Part shown: in pieces, positions 5,901-6,596 of the stretch
How positions within the stretch are numbered: the stretch's first letter is position 1
How the letters are laid out: each line of letters begins with the position of its first letter
Source: Robiginitomaculum sp.
GTDB lineage: Bacteria > Pseudomonadota > Alphaproteobacteria > Caulobacterales > Maricaulaceae
DNA: 6,596 bases
Direction: 5' to 3'
Assembly: GCA_002733735.2 (NCBI GenBank)
Contig: NVWT02000005.1
Span: 37,771-44,366 of the forward strand
Program-made: the position numbers and the translations under genes
The notes under the pieces: generated by a model
What the model saw: only the letters and a program-made list of their open reading frames with translations
The model's database searches: none
Told to the model about the DNA's origin: nothing

Positions 5901-5913
5901 TCCCGATGCGGGA
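5901..5913 (-). promoter_or_regulatory. Hairpin holding the ribosome-binding site of the glycosyltransferase
   Basis: On the minus strand TCCCG-CAT-CGGGA (5913-5901) is a perfect 5-bp stem with a 3-nt loop. Its 3' arm contains most of the GGGAG that would serve the GTG at 5892. If that start is right, the stem would hide the ribosome-binding site and lower or gate translation. If translation begins at the TTG 5922, this is simply coding sequence. Confidence 0.3.
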
Positions 5914-5978
5914 ATAATACAATACCGTCGCGCAAAGAGCGAATCATTTTACGGGAAACTTATAATTTGGAACTAATG

Positions 5979-6596
5979 TTATCCGGCTCTAACTTTCTGG
6001 ATAAATTCAGAAACCTCAATCTTTAGGATTTCTGCTTGTTGTGACAACTCGCCAGCGGCATTGGTCACTTCACCAGCAGCAGCACTAGACTCGTCCGAAG
6101 CCTGATTAACGCCGACAATATTGCGACTAACCTCTTCTGTACCTGACGCTGCTTCTTGAACATTTCTGGCTATTTCATTAGTTGCCGCACCTTGTTCTTC
6201 CATGGTTGCAGCTATTACTGATGAGCTTTCATGAATGCGTTTAATACGCGCTCCGATCTCGCCCATCGAAACCACCGCATCCTTGGTGGCTTTTTGAATT
6301 TGGCTTACTTGTGAGCCGATCTCTTCGGTAGCTTTACTGGTCTGGCTGGCAAGAGCTTTAACTTCTGAAGCCACCACCGCAAAGCCTCGTCCGGCTTCAC
6401 CGGCTCTGGCACTTTCAATAGTTGCATTTAATGCCAATAGGTTAGTTTGCTCGGCAATATCGGAAATCATTTTTACTACTTCGCCGATACTGTCGGCAGT
6501 AGCAGCAAGGTTTTCCATATGTAAACTGGTTTTTTCCACTTCATCTACCGCCATATTGGCCGCATTTGAGGCCTCTTGCACCTGATTGGTAATCTC
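5979..6596 (-). CDS. Methyl-accepting chemotaxis protein, C-terminal signalling half (runs off right edge)
   Basis: The visible 205 residues are the cytoplasmic signalling domain of a chemoreceptor, which controls the kinase CheA through CheW. The frame is open to the edge, where the first codons read EITNQVQEAS, so the sensor, membrane segments and HAMP domain are outside. The hairpin tip EQTNLLALNATIESARAGE (visible residues 49-67), followed by GRGFAVVASEVKALA, is the family's most conserved part. Long Glu/Gln/Ala-rich heptad coiled coils flank it, with likely methylation pairs (e.g. EEQGAATNEIA). It ends FIQKVRAG then TAA, without a C-terminal CheR/CheB-binding pentapeptide such as NWETF. 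The C-terminal half resembles alphaproteobacterial receptors. What it senses cannot be told. An 86-bp gap separates it from the glycosyltransferase on the same strand, with no clear terminator or promoter in it. Confidence 0.95.
   Translation of the reverse strand, partial: EITNQVQEASNAANMAVDEVEKTSLHMENLAATADSIGEVVKMISDIAEQTNLLALNATIESARAGEAGRGFAVVASEVKALASQTSKATEEIGSQVSQIQKATKDAVVSMGEIGARIKRIHESSSVIAATMEEQGAATNEIARNVQEAASGTEEVSRNIVGVNQASDESSAAAGEVTNAAGELSQQAEILKIEVSEFIQKVRAG

Noticed and set aside
5816..5947. Small minus-strand frame from an ATG at 5947 (43 codons)
   Set aside because: It overlaps the glycosyltransferase start out of frame, has no ribosome-binding site, and its translation is unlike any protein I know.

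Overview
The window looks like a piece of a mid-GC proteobacterial chromosome (about 45-50% GC in the lines I sampled), most likely alphaproteobacterial. The chemoreceptor and the family-2 glycosyltransferase read like alphaproteobacterial versions, and the IS6-type, DUF2924 and serine-recombinase remnants are of a kind I associate with that class. This assignment comes from remembered family patterns, not from a search.

Left part (1-2042, minus strand). A large secreted or surface repeat protein runs off the left edge. Its start (734), signal-peptide-like segment and three complete 58-residue repeats are visible. Upstream of it on the same strand is a LuxR-type regulator (844-1950). The regulator has a clear extended -10 promoter and a 28-bp dyad just downstream of it. 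Between the two genes a CCCAATTGGG palindrome sits at about -41.5 relative to a predicted promoter of the repeat protein. That is where an activator would be expected, so the pair may be a regulator-target module.

Middle part (2005-4166, plus strand). The 3' tail of a lost gene, possibly a TonB-dependent receptor, overlaps by ATGA with an intact alpha/beta hydrolase (2247-3104). Three decayed mobile-DNA genes follow: an IS6-family transposase with an in-frame internal deletion (3128-3301), a frameshifted DUF2924 protein (3305-3698), and the C-terminal stub of a large serine recombinase (3646-3990). An unexplained 37-codon open stretch comes next. The block ends beside the 3' end of a tRNA-Ala(GGC) gene (4167-4242, minus strand), so it looks like the eroded remains of an integrated element.

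Right part (4243-6596, minus strand). A 138-bp spacer carries only a possible tRNA promoter. It is followed by a membrane-bound processive-type family-2 glycosyltransferase (4381-5892) and the C-terminal signalling half of a methyl-accepting chemotaxis protein that runs off the right edge (5979-6596). These two genes look like ordinary chromosomal backbone; nothing shows that they work together.
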